This document shows, piece by piece, positions 25,048 to 33,005 of a stretch of DNA of 33,096 nucleotides. The position numbers and the translations under genes are program-made. Numbering within the stretch: position 1 is the first letter of the stretch; each line of letters opens with the position of its first letter. The notes under the pieces were generated by a model. That model was given only the letters and a program-made list of their open reading frames with translations, did no database searches and was not told the DNA's origin. This DNA comes from DAISIL01 sp036822015 (GTDB lineage Bacteria > Bacteroidota > Bacteroidia > Cytophagales > Bernardetiaceae): the NCBI GenBank assembly GCA_036822015.1, contig DAISIL010000036.1, forward strand, positions 1 through 33,096. Reading direction: 5' to 3'.

Positions 25048-25746
25048 TTAAAGTCCACTGATAGAACTCTTGTCGATTTTGATGCCGGGGCTCATCGTGC
25101 TAGAAAGGGCGATGCTCTTAAAGTACGTACCTTTGGCAGCCGAAGGCTTCAAGCGGCTCAGGGTCAGGATGAGTTCGCGGGCGTTTTCGTGGATTTGCTC
25201 GGGGCTAAAGGAAACACGTCCAATGCCCGCATGTACGATCCCGAATTTATCTACCCGAAAGTCGATCTTACCTTGCTTGACCTCCTTGACGGCATCGCCG
25301 ATGTTCATCGTAACCGTACCGGCTTTGGGGTTAGGCATCAAGCCACGGGGGCCCAACACGCGCCCCAGGCGACCTACTTTGGCCATCATCGTTGGCATCG
25401 TGATGATGACATCTACGTCTGTCCAGCCTTGTTGGATTTTTTCGATGTAGTCATCCAGACCTACGTGATCTGCGCCGGCTTCGCGGGCTTCGGCTTCCTT
25501 ATCGGGGGAGCAAAGGACGAGTACGCGGGTTTCTTTACCCGTTCCGTGTGGCAGCGAGACCACGCCGCGTACCATCTGATCGGATTTGCGGGGATCTACG
25601 CCCAGGCGCACATCTACATCTACGGAGGCATCAAATTTGGCGTAATTGATCTCTTTGACCAATTCGGCGGCCTCGGCTAAGGAGTACAACTTGTCCGCGT
25701 CGTATTTTTCGAGGGCGGCGCGTTGCTTTTTGGTGAGTTTTGCCAT
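25048..25746 (-). CDS. rplA: 50S ribosomal protein L1
   Basis: A protein of 232 residues from M-A-K-L-T-K-K-Q-R-A-A-L. A longer ATG at 25809 adds a non-homologous leader and was not used. Motifs include E-L-V-K-E-I-N-Y-A-K-F-D-A-S-V-D-V and the L1 signature region around R-L-G-R-V-L-G-P-R-G-L-M-P-N-P-K-A-G-T-V-T. It binds 23S rRNA at the E-site stalk and often represses its own operon. It lies 69 bases after rplK. Confidence 0.97.
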   Translation of the reverse strand: MAKLTKKQRAALEKYDADKLYSLAEAAELVKEINYAKFDASVDVDVRLGVDPRKSDQMVRGVVSLPHGTGKETRVLVLCSPDKEAEAREAGADHVGLDDYIEKIQQGWTDVDVIITMPTMMAKVGRLGRVLGPRGLMPNPKAGTVTMNIGDAVKEVKQGKIDFRVDKFGIVHAGIGRVSFSPEQIHENARELILTLSRLKPSAAKGTYFKSIALSSTMSPGIKIDKSSISGL

Positions 25747-25815
25747 GATGATAGGGGTTGTGTGGTGCATATGATCGGGGCAAAGTCCGATCTCCCACAA
25801 GTAAAACAAATGATT

Positions 25816-26268
25816 TTATGCCGTTTCGGTTTCCCAGGGAGGCGTTCCCGTTACGCGCAATCCCATGCTACGTGCCGTTCCTGCCACCATACGCATGGCT
25901 GCTTCCTCGGTGAAGGCATTGAGATCAGGCATCTTGATCGCTGCAATTTCTTTGACTTGATCCCAGGTAACGCTCCCGACTTTATCGCGGTTGGGGGAGG
26001 GTGATCCCTTCTTGACCTTTGCCGCGTCCATCAGAAGGATGGGAGCGGGGGGGGTCTTGACGACAAAATCAAAGGTACGGTCGTTGTAGATCGTAATCAA
26101 GACGGGCAGCACCTGTCCTTTCTTCTCTTGCGTGATGGCGTTGAATCGCTTACAGAACTCCATAATGTTGAGTCCTTTACTACCCAGTGCGGGTCCAATC
26201 GGCGGGGAGGGGTTGGCTTCGCCTCCTTTGGCTTGGAGCTTGAGATATCCGGTTATTTCTTTGGCCAT
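25816..26268 (-). CDS. rplK: 50S ribosomal protein L11
   Basis: A 150-residue protein starting M-A-K-E-I-T-G-Y-L-K-L-Q. P-S-P-P-I-G-P-A-L-G is the proline-rich thiostrepton-binding linker, and the C-terminal rRNA-binding domain includes A-A-M-R-M-V-A-G-T-A-R-S-M-G. It forms the GTPase-associated centre with 23S rRNA. It sits in the usual place after nusG, 39 bases away. Confidence 0.97.
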   Translation of the reverse strand: MAKEITGYLKLQAKGGEANPSPPIGPALGSKGLNIMEFCKRFNAITQEKKGQVLPVLITIYNDRTFDFVVKTPPAPILLMDAAKVKKGSPSPNRDKVGSVTWDQVKEIAAIKMPDLNAFTEEAAMRMVAGTARSMGLRVTGTPPWETETA

Positions 26269-26307
26269 TTGAGATAAATTGTTTTGAGTAATTGAAGGTA
26301 AAAAACG

Positions 26308-26937
26308 CTAGTCGAGCTTCTCGGCTTGTGCGTAATTGAGTTCGATGGGCGTATTGCGTCCAAAGATTTTGACCATCACCTTGAGCTTTTTCTTTTCGTC
26401 GAAGACCTCCTCAACTACACCCGTAAAGTCGCTGAAAGGCCCTTCCATGACCTTGACACTCTCTCCGATGATGAACTGCACCTGGTTGCCCACGGCTGTT
26501 TCTTCGTTTTTTTCGATGCGTGCCAGGATGCGTTGGGCTTCTTTGGGTCGCATGGCTTTGGGCTTATCCTCTTTGGCGCGTCCGTCCACCTCCAAAAAAC
26601 CAATAATGCCCGGCGTATTGGTGATACGGTGAATGATCTCGCCGCTGTTGTTTTCCTCTAAGTTGGCTTGAATCAAGATATACCCGGGGTAAAAGTTTTT
26701 TTCGAGGGCTACTTTTTTGTTTTTGCCGTCTTTCATTTTCCGAATCTGGAACACTTTTTCGGTGGGAGTCAAGACCCGGCAGATGTAGGCTTGCAGACCA
26801 TCGGCTTCTACGTCTTTCTCGAGGTAGGTTTTGATTTTTTTCTCTTGCCCACTCACGACCCGAACGATATACCACTTGACCGGATCCTGGCCTTCGGCTT
26901 CGGTATCCGCCTGAATGTTGTTGTTGTTCTCTTCCAT
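26308..26937 (-). CDS. nusG: transcription termination/antitermination factor NusG
   Basis: A 209-residue protein. Residues 1-20 are a polar acidic extension. The NGN domain starts K-W-Y-I-V-R-V-V-S-G-Q-E-K-K and contains F-Y-P-G-Y-I-L-I. The KOW domain is at the end (V-M-E-G-P-F-S-D-F-T-G-V-V). It binds RNA polymerase, suppresses pausing and links to Rho or ribosomal S10. It starts 2 bases after the secE stop. Confidence 0.97.
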   Translation of the reverse strand: MEENNNNIQADTEAEGQDPVKWYIVRVVSGQEKKIKTYLEKDVEADGLQAYICRVLTPTEKVFQIRKMKDGKNKKVALEKNFYPGYILIQANLEENNSGEIIHRITNTPGIIGFLEVDGRAKEDKPKAMRPKEAQRILARIEKNEETAVGNQVQFIIGESVKVMEGPFSDFTGVVEEVFDEKKKLKVMVKIFGRNTPIELNYAQAEKLD

Positions 26938-26939
26938 GC

Positions 26940-27131
26940 CTAAAAGATGCTATACAGATTGGAGAGTCCGGTCTCGAACACTTTATCAATCGCCCAGATG
27001 ACCAGGGCAAAAATCAAGGAAGCCACCAGAACAAGTACCGATAGGCTTTGGAGTTCGGAGAAAGGTGTCCAGGTAACCTGATCGGTCATTTCAGTTTTGG
27101 ATTCCCTCAAAAACGCAATTAACTTGCTCAT
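26940..27131 (-). CDS. secE: preprotein translocase subunit SecE
   Basis: A protein of 63 residues from M-S-K-L-I-A-F-L-R-E-S-K, with one membrane helix near residues 30-50. The length is typical for the single-span SecE form. It stabilises SecY in the SecYEG channel. A longer ATG at 27221 would start inside the tRNA gene and was rejected. Confidence 0.95.
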   Translation of the reverse strand: MSKLIAFLRESKTEMTDQVTWTPFSELQSLSVLVLVASLIFALVIWAIDKVFETGLSNLYSIF

Positions 27132-27191
27132 AATTTCTTTGCTGTTGGCGAAACAAAAAATGAGCTTGGGCAAAAACCCAAACTCACCAAG

Positions 27192-27262
27192 CACGGGTGG
27201 AGAGATTCGAACTCCCATCAACGGTTTTGGAGACCGCTATTCTACCCTTGAACTACACCCGT
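27192..27262 (-). tRNA. tRNA-Trp (anticodon CCA)
   Basis: A 71-nt cloverleaf on the minus strand. The acceptor ACGGGTG pairs perfectly with CACCCGT, followed by discriminator G73. The D-arm is GTTC/GAAT, the anticodon loop CTCCAAA with anticodon CCA, and the T-arm GGGAG TTCGAAT CTCTC. CCA is not encoded (CTT follows). It lies 60 nt upstream of secE, as is common in Bacteroidota. Confidence 0.95.
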
Positions 27263-27276
27263 GTGGAATTGGAACG

Positions 27277-27307
27277 CAAATGTACATCAATTTGGGAGAA
27301 ATCACAA
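27277..27307 (-). promoter_or_regulatory. promoter of the tRNA-Trp-secE-nusG-rplKAJL cluster
   Basis: On the minus strand TTG (27307-27305), a 20-nt spacer and TACATTTG (27284-27277) match the consensus. The predicted start site is about 8 nt before the tRNA 5' end, leaving a very short trailer for RNase P to remove. Confidence 0.7.
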
Positions 27308-27344
27308 AATTTTTGCGCAAAAAAACTGATTTTGCCCGAGTTAG

Positions 27345-29258
27345 TCAGCCCATTACGACGTTTCCGAGGATTTTGGCGATCTCCATTTCTTGCTTTTTGA
27401 GTTCGATGTGGAGCAGCTGTAGATCGTTCAGGGTCTGCTCGTCGGTGGTTTGTCGTAGCTCTCGAAGGTTTTGCTGCATCATATCTCGAAGGGTACGCAG
27501 CTTGAGCCGCATCAGGTTGCGGTATAGCATCTGGGGGAGTTCTTGTTTTTCATCCGCGATACGAATGGCAAATCGGCGTTCCCAGTTTTGGCTGATTTCG
27601 TTCTTGACCACCAAAAGATCGCTCAAAAAGCGGCTCTCTTCGGTCGTGGCTTGCTGCCAGATTGCTTGCTCATCAAAGGTGGGTTGGCTTTGGGCAACGA
27701 TGCGGTATCGCTCCCAGAGGCTTTGACAAATGGGGTGGCTTAACTGTATCTCTTCGGTCTCCTCAAAGAGATAATCACAGACGCGCAGCCCATCGGTGAG
27801 CAGCTCGTGTCCGTGCTTGATGAGCAAACGCAATAGCTCCCGCTCTTGCATGGCCAGGGACGAACTCGGGGCTGGCTCCGAAGGCGCGGGTTTAGGCTCG
27901 GGTTCTTGAGCGGAGGGCTGCTGCTCCTGCTGTTGTTGTTGTTGTCTTTGTTGTTGCAGGATGTACTTGTTCACCTCCGAAATAAAAACCTGCTCGTCGA
28001 TCTGGAGGAGGGTACTGGACTGCCGCGCAAAAACACTTCGCTTGAAAGCATCCGGCACCTGAGCCACCGATTGGGCCACCTCCCGCATGACCTTCGCCCG
28101 CTCAATGGGATCGTCGGTCGTGGCTTGCAGAGAAAGCTCGATCCTGAATCGAATAAAATCCCGCTTGTGGATCTCCAAAAACGCCTCAAAGGCCTCCCCG
28201 CCATGTCGCCCCACAAAGCTATCCGGGTCGTCGCCGTCGGGCAAGACAACGGCACTCACGTTCATATCCTGGGCCAGCACCAGATCAATGCCCCGCAGCG
28301 AAGCCCGAATACCGGCCGGGTCGCCATCGTAGAGCAAGATCAAGTTTTGGGTAAAGCGTTTGATCTGCCGAATCTGCCCTGGCGTAAGGGCGGTTCCGGA
28401 GGAGGCCACGACGTTTTGGATACCTGCCTGATGCAAAGATGTTACATCGGTATAGCCCTCGACAAGGATACAGCTATCTTTTTGGCGGATGGCTTTTTTG
28501 GCTTCAAATAAGCCATAAAGTACGTTGCTTTTGATATAAACCTCGGACTCGGGCGAGTTGAGGTACTTCGGTTTGTCGTCTTTTTTGAGGGTGCGGGCCC
28601 CAAAGGCCACCACAGCACCGGAGAGGTTTCGGATCGGGAACATGACCCGCCCCCGGAAGCGGTCATAGGTCTTGCCGTCGTCCTTGCGCACCACCAGCCC
28701 GGCTTCTACGAGTCGCTCGAGGGTATAGCCTTTCTTTTGGGCGGTGTGTTCGAGGTGATGCCAGTCGTCGAGGCTGTACCCGAGTCCGAAGGTGGCGATG
28801 GTCTGATCGCGGAAGCCGCGCTCTTTGAGGTAGCTCCATCCGATGGCTTTTCCGTCGGGGTGCTGGGTCAGGAGTGCTTGAAAGTGTTTTTGGGCGTAAT
28901 CCAGGACGATCAGAAGGGCTTGCCGGCGTTGCTGTTCTGCCTGGGCTTGGGCTTTGTCGGTCTGGTGGGTCTCGGCAATTTCGATGTTGTACTTTTTGGC
29001 TAGATAACGCACCGCCTCCACGTAGCTCATGCCCTCGTGTTCCATGATGAACGTGATGGCATCGCCACCTTTGCCCGAGCTGAAACACTTGAAGATGTTT
29101 TTGGACGGCACGACATAAAACGAGGGTGTTTTTTCGTCCGTAAACGGAGAGTGAGCTTTATAGCTGCTGCCGCTGCGTTTGAGCGTTACGAAATCACCGA
29201 CCACCTCAACAATATCGGCTGTATCTCGGATGCGTTGTATGGTCTCGGGCGGGATCAT
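27345..29258 (-). CDS. dnaG: DNA primase
   Basis: A 637-residue protein. The N-terminal zinc-binding domain is altered: the usual C-P-F-H reads S37-P-F-T40, and of the second pair C58 remains while the other position is S61, so one of four zinc ligands is left. The TOPRIM core is intact, with V-E-G-Y-T-D-V and L-L-Y-D-G-D-P-A-G. A Gln-rich then Pro/Glu-rich linker (about 430-475) leads to the C-terminal helicase-binding domain. It makes RNA primers for replication with DnaB. Its ATG overlaps the stop of the upstream FAH gene (ATGA), so it is translationally coupled. Confidence 0.95.
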   Translation of the reverse strand: MIPPETIQRIRDTADIVEVVGDFVTLKRSGSSYKAHSPFTDEKTPSFYVVPSKNIFKCFSSGKGGDAITFIMEHEGMSYVEAVRYLAKKYNIEIAETHQTDKAQAQAEQQRRQALLIVLDYAQKHFQALLTQHPDGKAIGWSYLKERGFRDQTIATFGLGYSLDDWHHLEHTAQKKGYTLERLVEAGLVVRKDDGKTYDRFRGRVMFPIRNLSGAVVAFGARTLKKDDKPKYLNSPESEVYIKSNVLYGLFEAKKAIRQKDSCILVEGYTDVTSLHQAGIQNVVASSGTALTPGQIRQIKRFTQNLILLYDGDPAGIRASLRGIDLVLAQDMNVSAVVLPDGDDPDSFVGRHGGEAFEAFLEIHKRDFIRFRIELSLQATTDDPIERAKVMREVAQSVAQVPDAFKRSVFARQSSTLLQIDEQVFISEVNKYILQQQRQQQQQQEQQPSAQEPEPKPAPSEPAPSSSLAMQERELLRLLIKHGHELLTDGLRVCDYLFEETEEIQLSHPICQSLWERYRIVAQSQPTFDEQAIWQQATTEESRFLSDLLVVKNEISQNWERRFAIRIADEKQELPQMLYRNLMRLKLRTLRDMMQQNLRELRQTTDEQTLNDLQLLHIELKKQEMEIAKILGNVVMG

Positions 29259-29866
29259 TTCACGACAAAGTCGAGCATCTTTTGCCCTTCCAGATAGCCC
29301 TCCAGGCGATCCTCGATCTGTACCGGCCCCACGCCTTGGGGTGTTCCGGTGAAGATCAGATCACCTACTTTGAGCGTAAAAAATTGCGAGATATAAGCCA
29401 CCAGCTCGGAGACCCTCCAAAGCATATCGCGGGTGTGTCCTGTTTGCTTCGTGATGCCATTGACATCGAGACGAAAGCTAAGCTGTTGAATATCTTTGAA
29501 TTGAGTAACCGATACAAAGTCCGACAGCGGGGCAGAACCATTGAAGCCCTTCGCAATCGCCCAGGGCAATCCCTTCGCTTTGGCTTTGTTTTGGAGATCG
29601 CGGGCGGTAAAATCAATGCCCAAAGCTAGTTGGTCATAATAGCGATCCGCAAACTCGGCATCAATGTATTTGCCTTCTTTGCATATCCGAACGACGAGTT
29701 CTATTTCGTGATGGATGTCCTGCGTATAAGCCGGATAATAAAAATCTTCGTTGTTGCGAAGCAAAGCCGTATCGGGCTTCGTAAAAATAACCGGTTCATC
29801 GGGGCGTTCGTTGGCTAGCTCCGCGATATGGTCGGCGTAATTGCGGCCTACACAAATGATCTTCAT
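29255..29866 (-). CDS. fumarylacetoacetate hydrolase family protein (FAHD1-like)
   Basis: A protein of 203 residues from M-K-I-I-C-V-G-R-N-Y-A-D-H. The metal-binding set of the family is visible: H-H-E-I-E-L-V-V (two glutamates) and G-I-D-F-T-A-R-D (aspartate). L-P-W-A-I-A-K-G-F-N-G-S-A-P-L-S and F-T-G-T-P-Q-G-V-G-P are also typical. Relatives are acylpyruvases, oxaloacetate decarboxylases or catabolic isomerases; the substrate cannot be read. The short length and start match FAHD1. A longer ATG at 30031 runs back over the upstream terminator and was rejected. It is coupled to dnaG by ATGA. Confidence 0.9.
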   Translation of the reverse strand: MKIICVGRNYADHIAELANERPDEPVIFTKPDTALLRNNEDFYYPAYTQDIHHEIELVVRICKEGKYIDAEFADRYYDQLALGIDFTARDLQNKAKAKGLPWAIAKGFNGSAPLSDFVSVTQFKDIQQLSFRLDVNGITKQTGHTRDMLWRVSELVAYISQFFTLKVGDLIFTGTPQGVGPVQIEDRLEGYLEGQKMLDFVVK

Positions 29867-29915
29867 GGGGTTGTTGAATTTGAAGGAAAGGAAAAAATGA
29901 GGAGCTTCCGTAGGC

Positions 29916-29941
29916 AAAAAGAGGATCGCTGCGCGATCCTC
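29916..29941 (-). terminator. rho-independent terminator after the glutathione peroxidase gene
   Basis: GAGGATCGC (29921-29929) pairs perfectly with GCGATCCTC (29933-29941) around a 3-nt loop. On the minus strand five Ts (29920-29916) follow. Confidence 0.85.
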
Positions 29942-29944
29942 CCA

Positions 29945-29952
29945 CAAAGATA
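29945..29952 (-). promoter_or_regulatory. possible -7 element for the FAH-dnaG transcript
   Basis: On the minus strand TATCTTTG (29952-29945) matches TAnnTTTG. There is no TTG at 18-20 nt upstream (one occurs at 14 nt). Its predicted start would fall in the terminator stem of the gene before it, so support is weak. Confidence 0.35.
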
Positions 29953-29969
29953 AAAAGATAAATGTACAA

Positions 29970-30497
29970 TTACAGAATAGCCTGTGGTTTGTCGCCCGAG
30001 CTATGGAACGTAATCGTTTTGCCATCGGCACTAACGATGTACTTGCAGAAATTCCAGGTGGGTTCCTTGCCCGTTTTTTCCTTTAAGAATTGATACAACG
30101 GATGTTGATCTTTGCCCTTCACCGAAATCTTGGAGAACATCGGGAACGTAACACTGTACTTGCTCGTACAAAACTGTTTGATCTCGGCATCGCTGCCCGG
30201 CTCCTGACCTCCGAAATTGTTGGCCGGAAAACCCAAAATAACCGCCTTATCGGCATTGGCTTCGTAAGCCTTCTGCAAGTCAGCGTACTGGGATGTATAA
30301 CCACAACGGGAGGCTACATTGACGATCATCATTTTTTTGCCCTTAAACTGAGACAATGAAACCGTCTTGCCGTCGATGTCGGTCATCTCAAAATCATAAA
30401 TGCTTTGCACGCTCATGGAGGTTTGGTCAGTGTATGAAGAAAATAAGAAAGCAGCCAAAGAGAGGCTCAACAAAACAGCCATCGTTTTTTTGTACAT
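29970..30497 (-). CDS. exported glutathione peroxidase (thioredoxin-dependent type likely)
   Basis: A protein of 175 residues from M-Y-K-K-T-M-A-V-L-L, with a hydrophobic signal-like segment (residues 6-20). The peroxidatic cysteine is C65 in N-V-A-S-R-C-G-Y-T. The tetrad partners are Q98 in G-F-P-A-N-N-F-G-G-Q-E and W148-N149. C110 in F-C-T-S-K-Y-S-V-T-F-P matches the resolving cysteine of non-selenium, thioredoxin-reduced members. An extra cysteine, C151, follows W-N-F. It reduces hydroperoxides, here probably in the periplasm. M9 of the longest ORF was chosen because the signal starts there. Confidence 0.92.
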   Translation of the reverse strand: MYKKTMAVLLSLSLAAFLFSSYTDQTSMSVQSIYDFEMTDIDGKTVSLSQFKGKKMMIVNVASRCGYTSQYADLQKAYEANADKAVILGFPANNFGGQEPGSDAEIKQFCTSKYSVTFPMFSKISVKGKDQHPLYQFLKEKTGKEPTWNFCKYIVSADGKTITFHSSGDKPQAIL

Positions 30498-30588
30498 GAC
30501 GTAGGGAGTGATTTGGTTCAATTAACGTATCTACTTTTGAAGAGCGTTTTTTGTTTGAAAGAAAAAATTATCGCATGGGATAATTTTT

Positions 30589-30617
30589 TTGTTAGCTTAC
30601 CCTAACAATTAAGTTTG
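30589..30617 (+). promoter_or_regulatory. promoter of the TonB-dependent receptor gene
   Basis: TTG (30589-30591), an 18-nt spacer and TAAGTTTG (30610-30617) match the Bacteroidota consensus. The leader to the ATG at 30656 would be about 32 nt. Confidence 0.6.
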
Positions 30618-30655
30618 CCTATGGTTATTCTTTCCAGACCAACCCAAATAACCGG

Positions 30656-33004
30656 ATGTTTTTTCGATGGATGTCCATAATTCTACCGTTGTTTTTTTCG
30701 CTGACTTTACAGGGCCAACCCTCTGTTTTTGAGGGCAATGTTTCTTCAAGTGAAGGCAGGCTACCCTACGCACACGTACGCATACCCGCCTTAAAACTGG
30801 CTACCATTACGGGGGTCGATGGACATTTTCATATTGCCGATGTTCCCGCCGGTAGGCATACGGTTGTGGTTACGATGGTGGGATTTAAGGCTTTTTCACG
30901 GGAGATGACCTTCCCCCAAACGGATGTGGCAACTTTTGTTTTATCGGAAGATCCGATTGCTCTCCAGCAAGTCGTCGTTACGGGTACACGTAGTGAAGTG
31001 CCGCTCCTCAATGCCCCCGTCATCGTGGGGCGGGTCAGTGAGCAGACCTTCACAGCGACCCAGTCGCTGACCCTGGCCGAGGGCTTGAGCTTTTCGCCTG
31101 GCTTACGCCTGGAAAACAACTGCCAAAACTGCGGCTTCACCCAGCTACGCATGAACGGTCTCGAAGGAGCTTACAGCCAAATTTTGCTCAATAGCCGTCC
31201 CATCTTTTCGGCCCTGATGGGTGTCTATGGACTCGAGATGCTGCCCGCCAACATGATCGACCGCGTGGAGGTGATACGCGGCGGCGGATCGGTACTTTAT
31301 GGGGGCAATGCCATCGCCGGCACGGTCAATGTCCTGACGCGCAAACCCACCGAAAACAGCTTCTCGGCTGGTCTAAACTACGCCCTCCTTGACGGCAGCA
31401 CCCCCGACCGTACCCTGACCCTCAACGGCACCTGGATAGGAGAAGCGTCCAAGCGAGGCATTGGCTTTTATGCCTTCGACCGCCAGCGCGACTTCTGGGA
31501 TGCCGACGGCGATGGCTTTTCGGAGATCACCGAGCTGCGCAACACCACCCTGGGAGCCGATGCCTTCTGGGAACTCACCCCAACGAGCCAAATCAAGTCC
31601 AACATCTTTCTGATTCGGGAGCAGCGGCGCGGCGGAGATGCCTTTGACTTACCTCCCCACCAGAGCCAAATCGCCGAAGCCCTCGATCATCGTATCCTGG
31701 GTGGGGCCCTCTCCTACGAAGCCACCACCGACGATGCCCGCCATCGCATCGCCGCTTATGCCTCCGCCCAAAGCACCCAACGCGAGAGCTATTACGGGGC
31801 CGGCGGACGGGTCTTGACCGAGGCGGATACCCTTACCCCCGAGGACATCCTGGCCATCAACGCCTACGGCCAAGCCCAAGATTTTACTGCCGTCCTGGGG
31901 GGGCAATACCACTGGGCCCCCAATACCTCCCTGACCCTATCCCTCGGCACCGAGTACCAAAGCAGCCATATCCGAGACCATATGCCGGGCTACCAACGCC
32001 GCATCACCCAGCACGTCCAGACCTGGGGGAACTTTTCCCAGATCGAATGGAAACCCACGCCCAAACTCACCCTGCTCGGAGGCGCACGCCTTGACCTGAT
32101 CGACATTAACGGCAGCTATGACTTTGAAGATGAGCAATTTGTAAACCAAAGACAACTGCCCGTGTTTGTCCCGCGCCTGACGCTCATGTACCTCCTCCAC
32201 GATGATCTACGCCTGCGGGCAGGATTTGCCCAGGGCTACCGCGCCCCGCAAGCCTTCGATGAAGACCTCCACATCGAGACCGTAGGCGGGGCGGCACGAT
32301 TTATCCAACTCTCCCCCGATCTGGTCGCCGAGCGTGCCAGCAGCATCAACGCCTCCCTCAACTACACCCGAACCCTCACCCGATGGGAGATCAACCTTGT
32401 TGCGGAGGGCTTCTACACCCAGCTCTCTCATCCTTTCATCACGGCCGAGCAGCAAGAGCTACCCAGCGGCGTATCCATCCTGACCAAACGCAACGGCGAT
32501 GGCGCACGGGTAAGCGGCATCAACACCGAACTCAACCTGGCCTATCGGCGTAGCTTTGTCGGGCAGATCGGCTTTACGATCCAGCAGGCAAGATTTGATA
32601 CCCCCGAACTCCTCTGGGCTTCCGAAGACGGCGAGCAGCCCGATACCTTCACCGAGCGCATCCTGCGTACACCCAATAGCTACGGTTTTTTTGCCCTTAC
32701 CTACAAGCCCCATTCCCGCTGGGAGATCAACTACTCGGGCGTTTATACAGGAACGATGGATGTCCCGCGTGTCATCGACACCCAAACGGAACAAACCATC
32801 GTCGTCCGGACACCGAGATTTTTTGAGCAGAACCTCAAACTGACCTACAAGATCGCGGGGCTGCAACTATCAGCCGGCATACAAAATGCCCTCAATAGCT
32901 TTCAACCTGACTTCGACCGAGGCCCCGAGCGCGATGCCAGCTACATCTATGGGCCCGCCCGCCCTCGGACGTTTTTTGTGGGTATTCGTTACACGAGCCG
33001 CTAA
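30656..33004 (+). CDS. TonB-dependent outer-membrane receptor
   Basis: A 782-residue protein with a signal peptide to about residue 21. Residues 23-95 are a carboxypeptidase-D-like beta domain (F-E-G-N-V-S-S-S-E-G, V-T-M-V-G-F). The plug domain starts near L-Q-Q-V-V-V-T-G-T-R and includes R-V-E-V-I-R-G-G-G-S-V-L-Y-G-G-N-A-I-A-G. A C-x-x-C pair (C156, C159 in N-N-C-Q-N-C-G-F) lies in the plug. The 22-strand barrel follows and ends F-F-V-G-I-R-Y-T-S-R. It takes up a ligand with TonB energy; the family resembles siderophore, metal and vitamin receptors, but the ligand is not known. M6 (30671) is an alternative start. Confidence 0.93.
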   Translation: MFFRWMSIILPLFFSLTLQGQPSVFEGNVSSSEGRLPYAHVRIPALKLATITGVDGHFHIADVPAGRHTVVVTMVGFKAFSREMTFPQTDVATFVLSEDPIALQQVVVTGTRSEVPLLNAPVIVGRVSEQTFTATQSLTLAEGLSFSPGLRLENNCQNCGFTQLRMNGLEGAYSQILLNSRPIFSALMGVYGLEMLPANMIDRVEVIRGGGSVLYGGNAIAGTVNVLTRKPTENSFSAGLNYALLDGSTPDRTLTLNGTWIGEASKRGIGFYAFDRQRDFWDADGDGFSEITELRNTTLGADAFWELTPTSQIKSNIFLIREQRRGGDAFDLPPHQSQIAEALDHRILGGALSYEATTDDARHRIAAYASAQSTQRESYYGAGGRVLTEADTLTPEDILAINAYGQAQDFTAVLGGQYHWAPNTSLTLSLGTEYQSSHIRDHMPGYQRRITQHVQTWGNFSQIEWKPTPKLTLLGGARLDLIDINGSYDFEDEQFVNQRQLPVFVPRLTLMYLLHDDLRLRAGFAQGYRAPQAFDEDLHIETVGGAARFIQLSPDLVAERASSINASLNYTRTLTRWEINLVAEGFYTQLSHPFITAEQQELPSGVSILTKRNGDGARVSGINTELNLAYRRSFVGQIGFTIQQARFDTPELLWASEDGEQPDTFTERILRTPNSYGFFALTYKPHSRWEINYSGVYTGTMDVPRVIDTQTEQTIVVRTPRFFEQNLKLTYKIAGLQLSAGIQNALNSFQPDFDRGPERDASYIYGPARPRTFFVGIRYTSR

Positions 33005-33005
33005 G

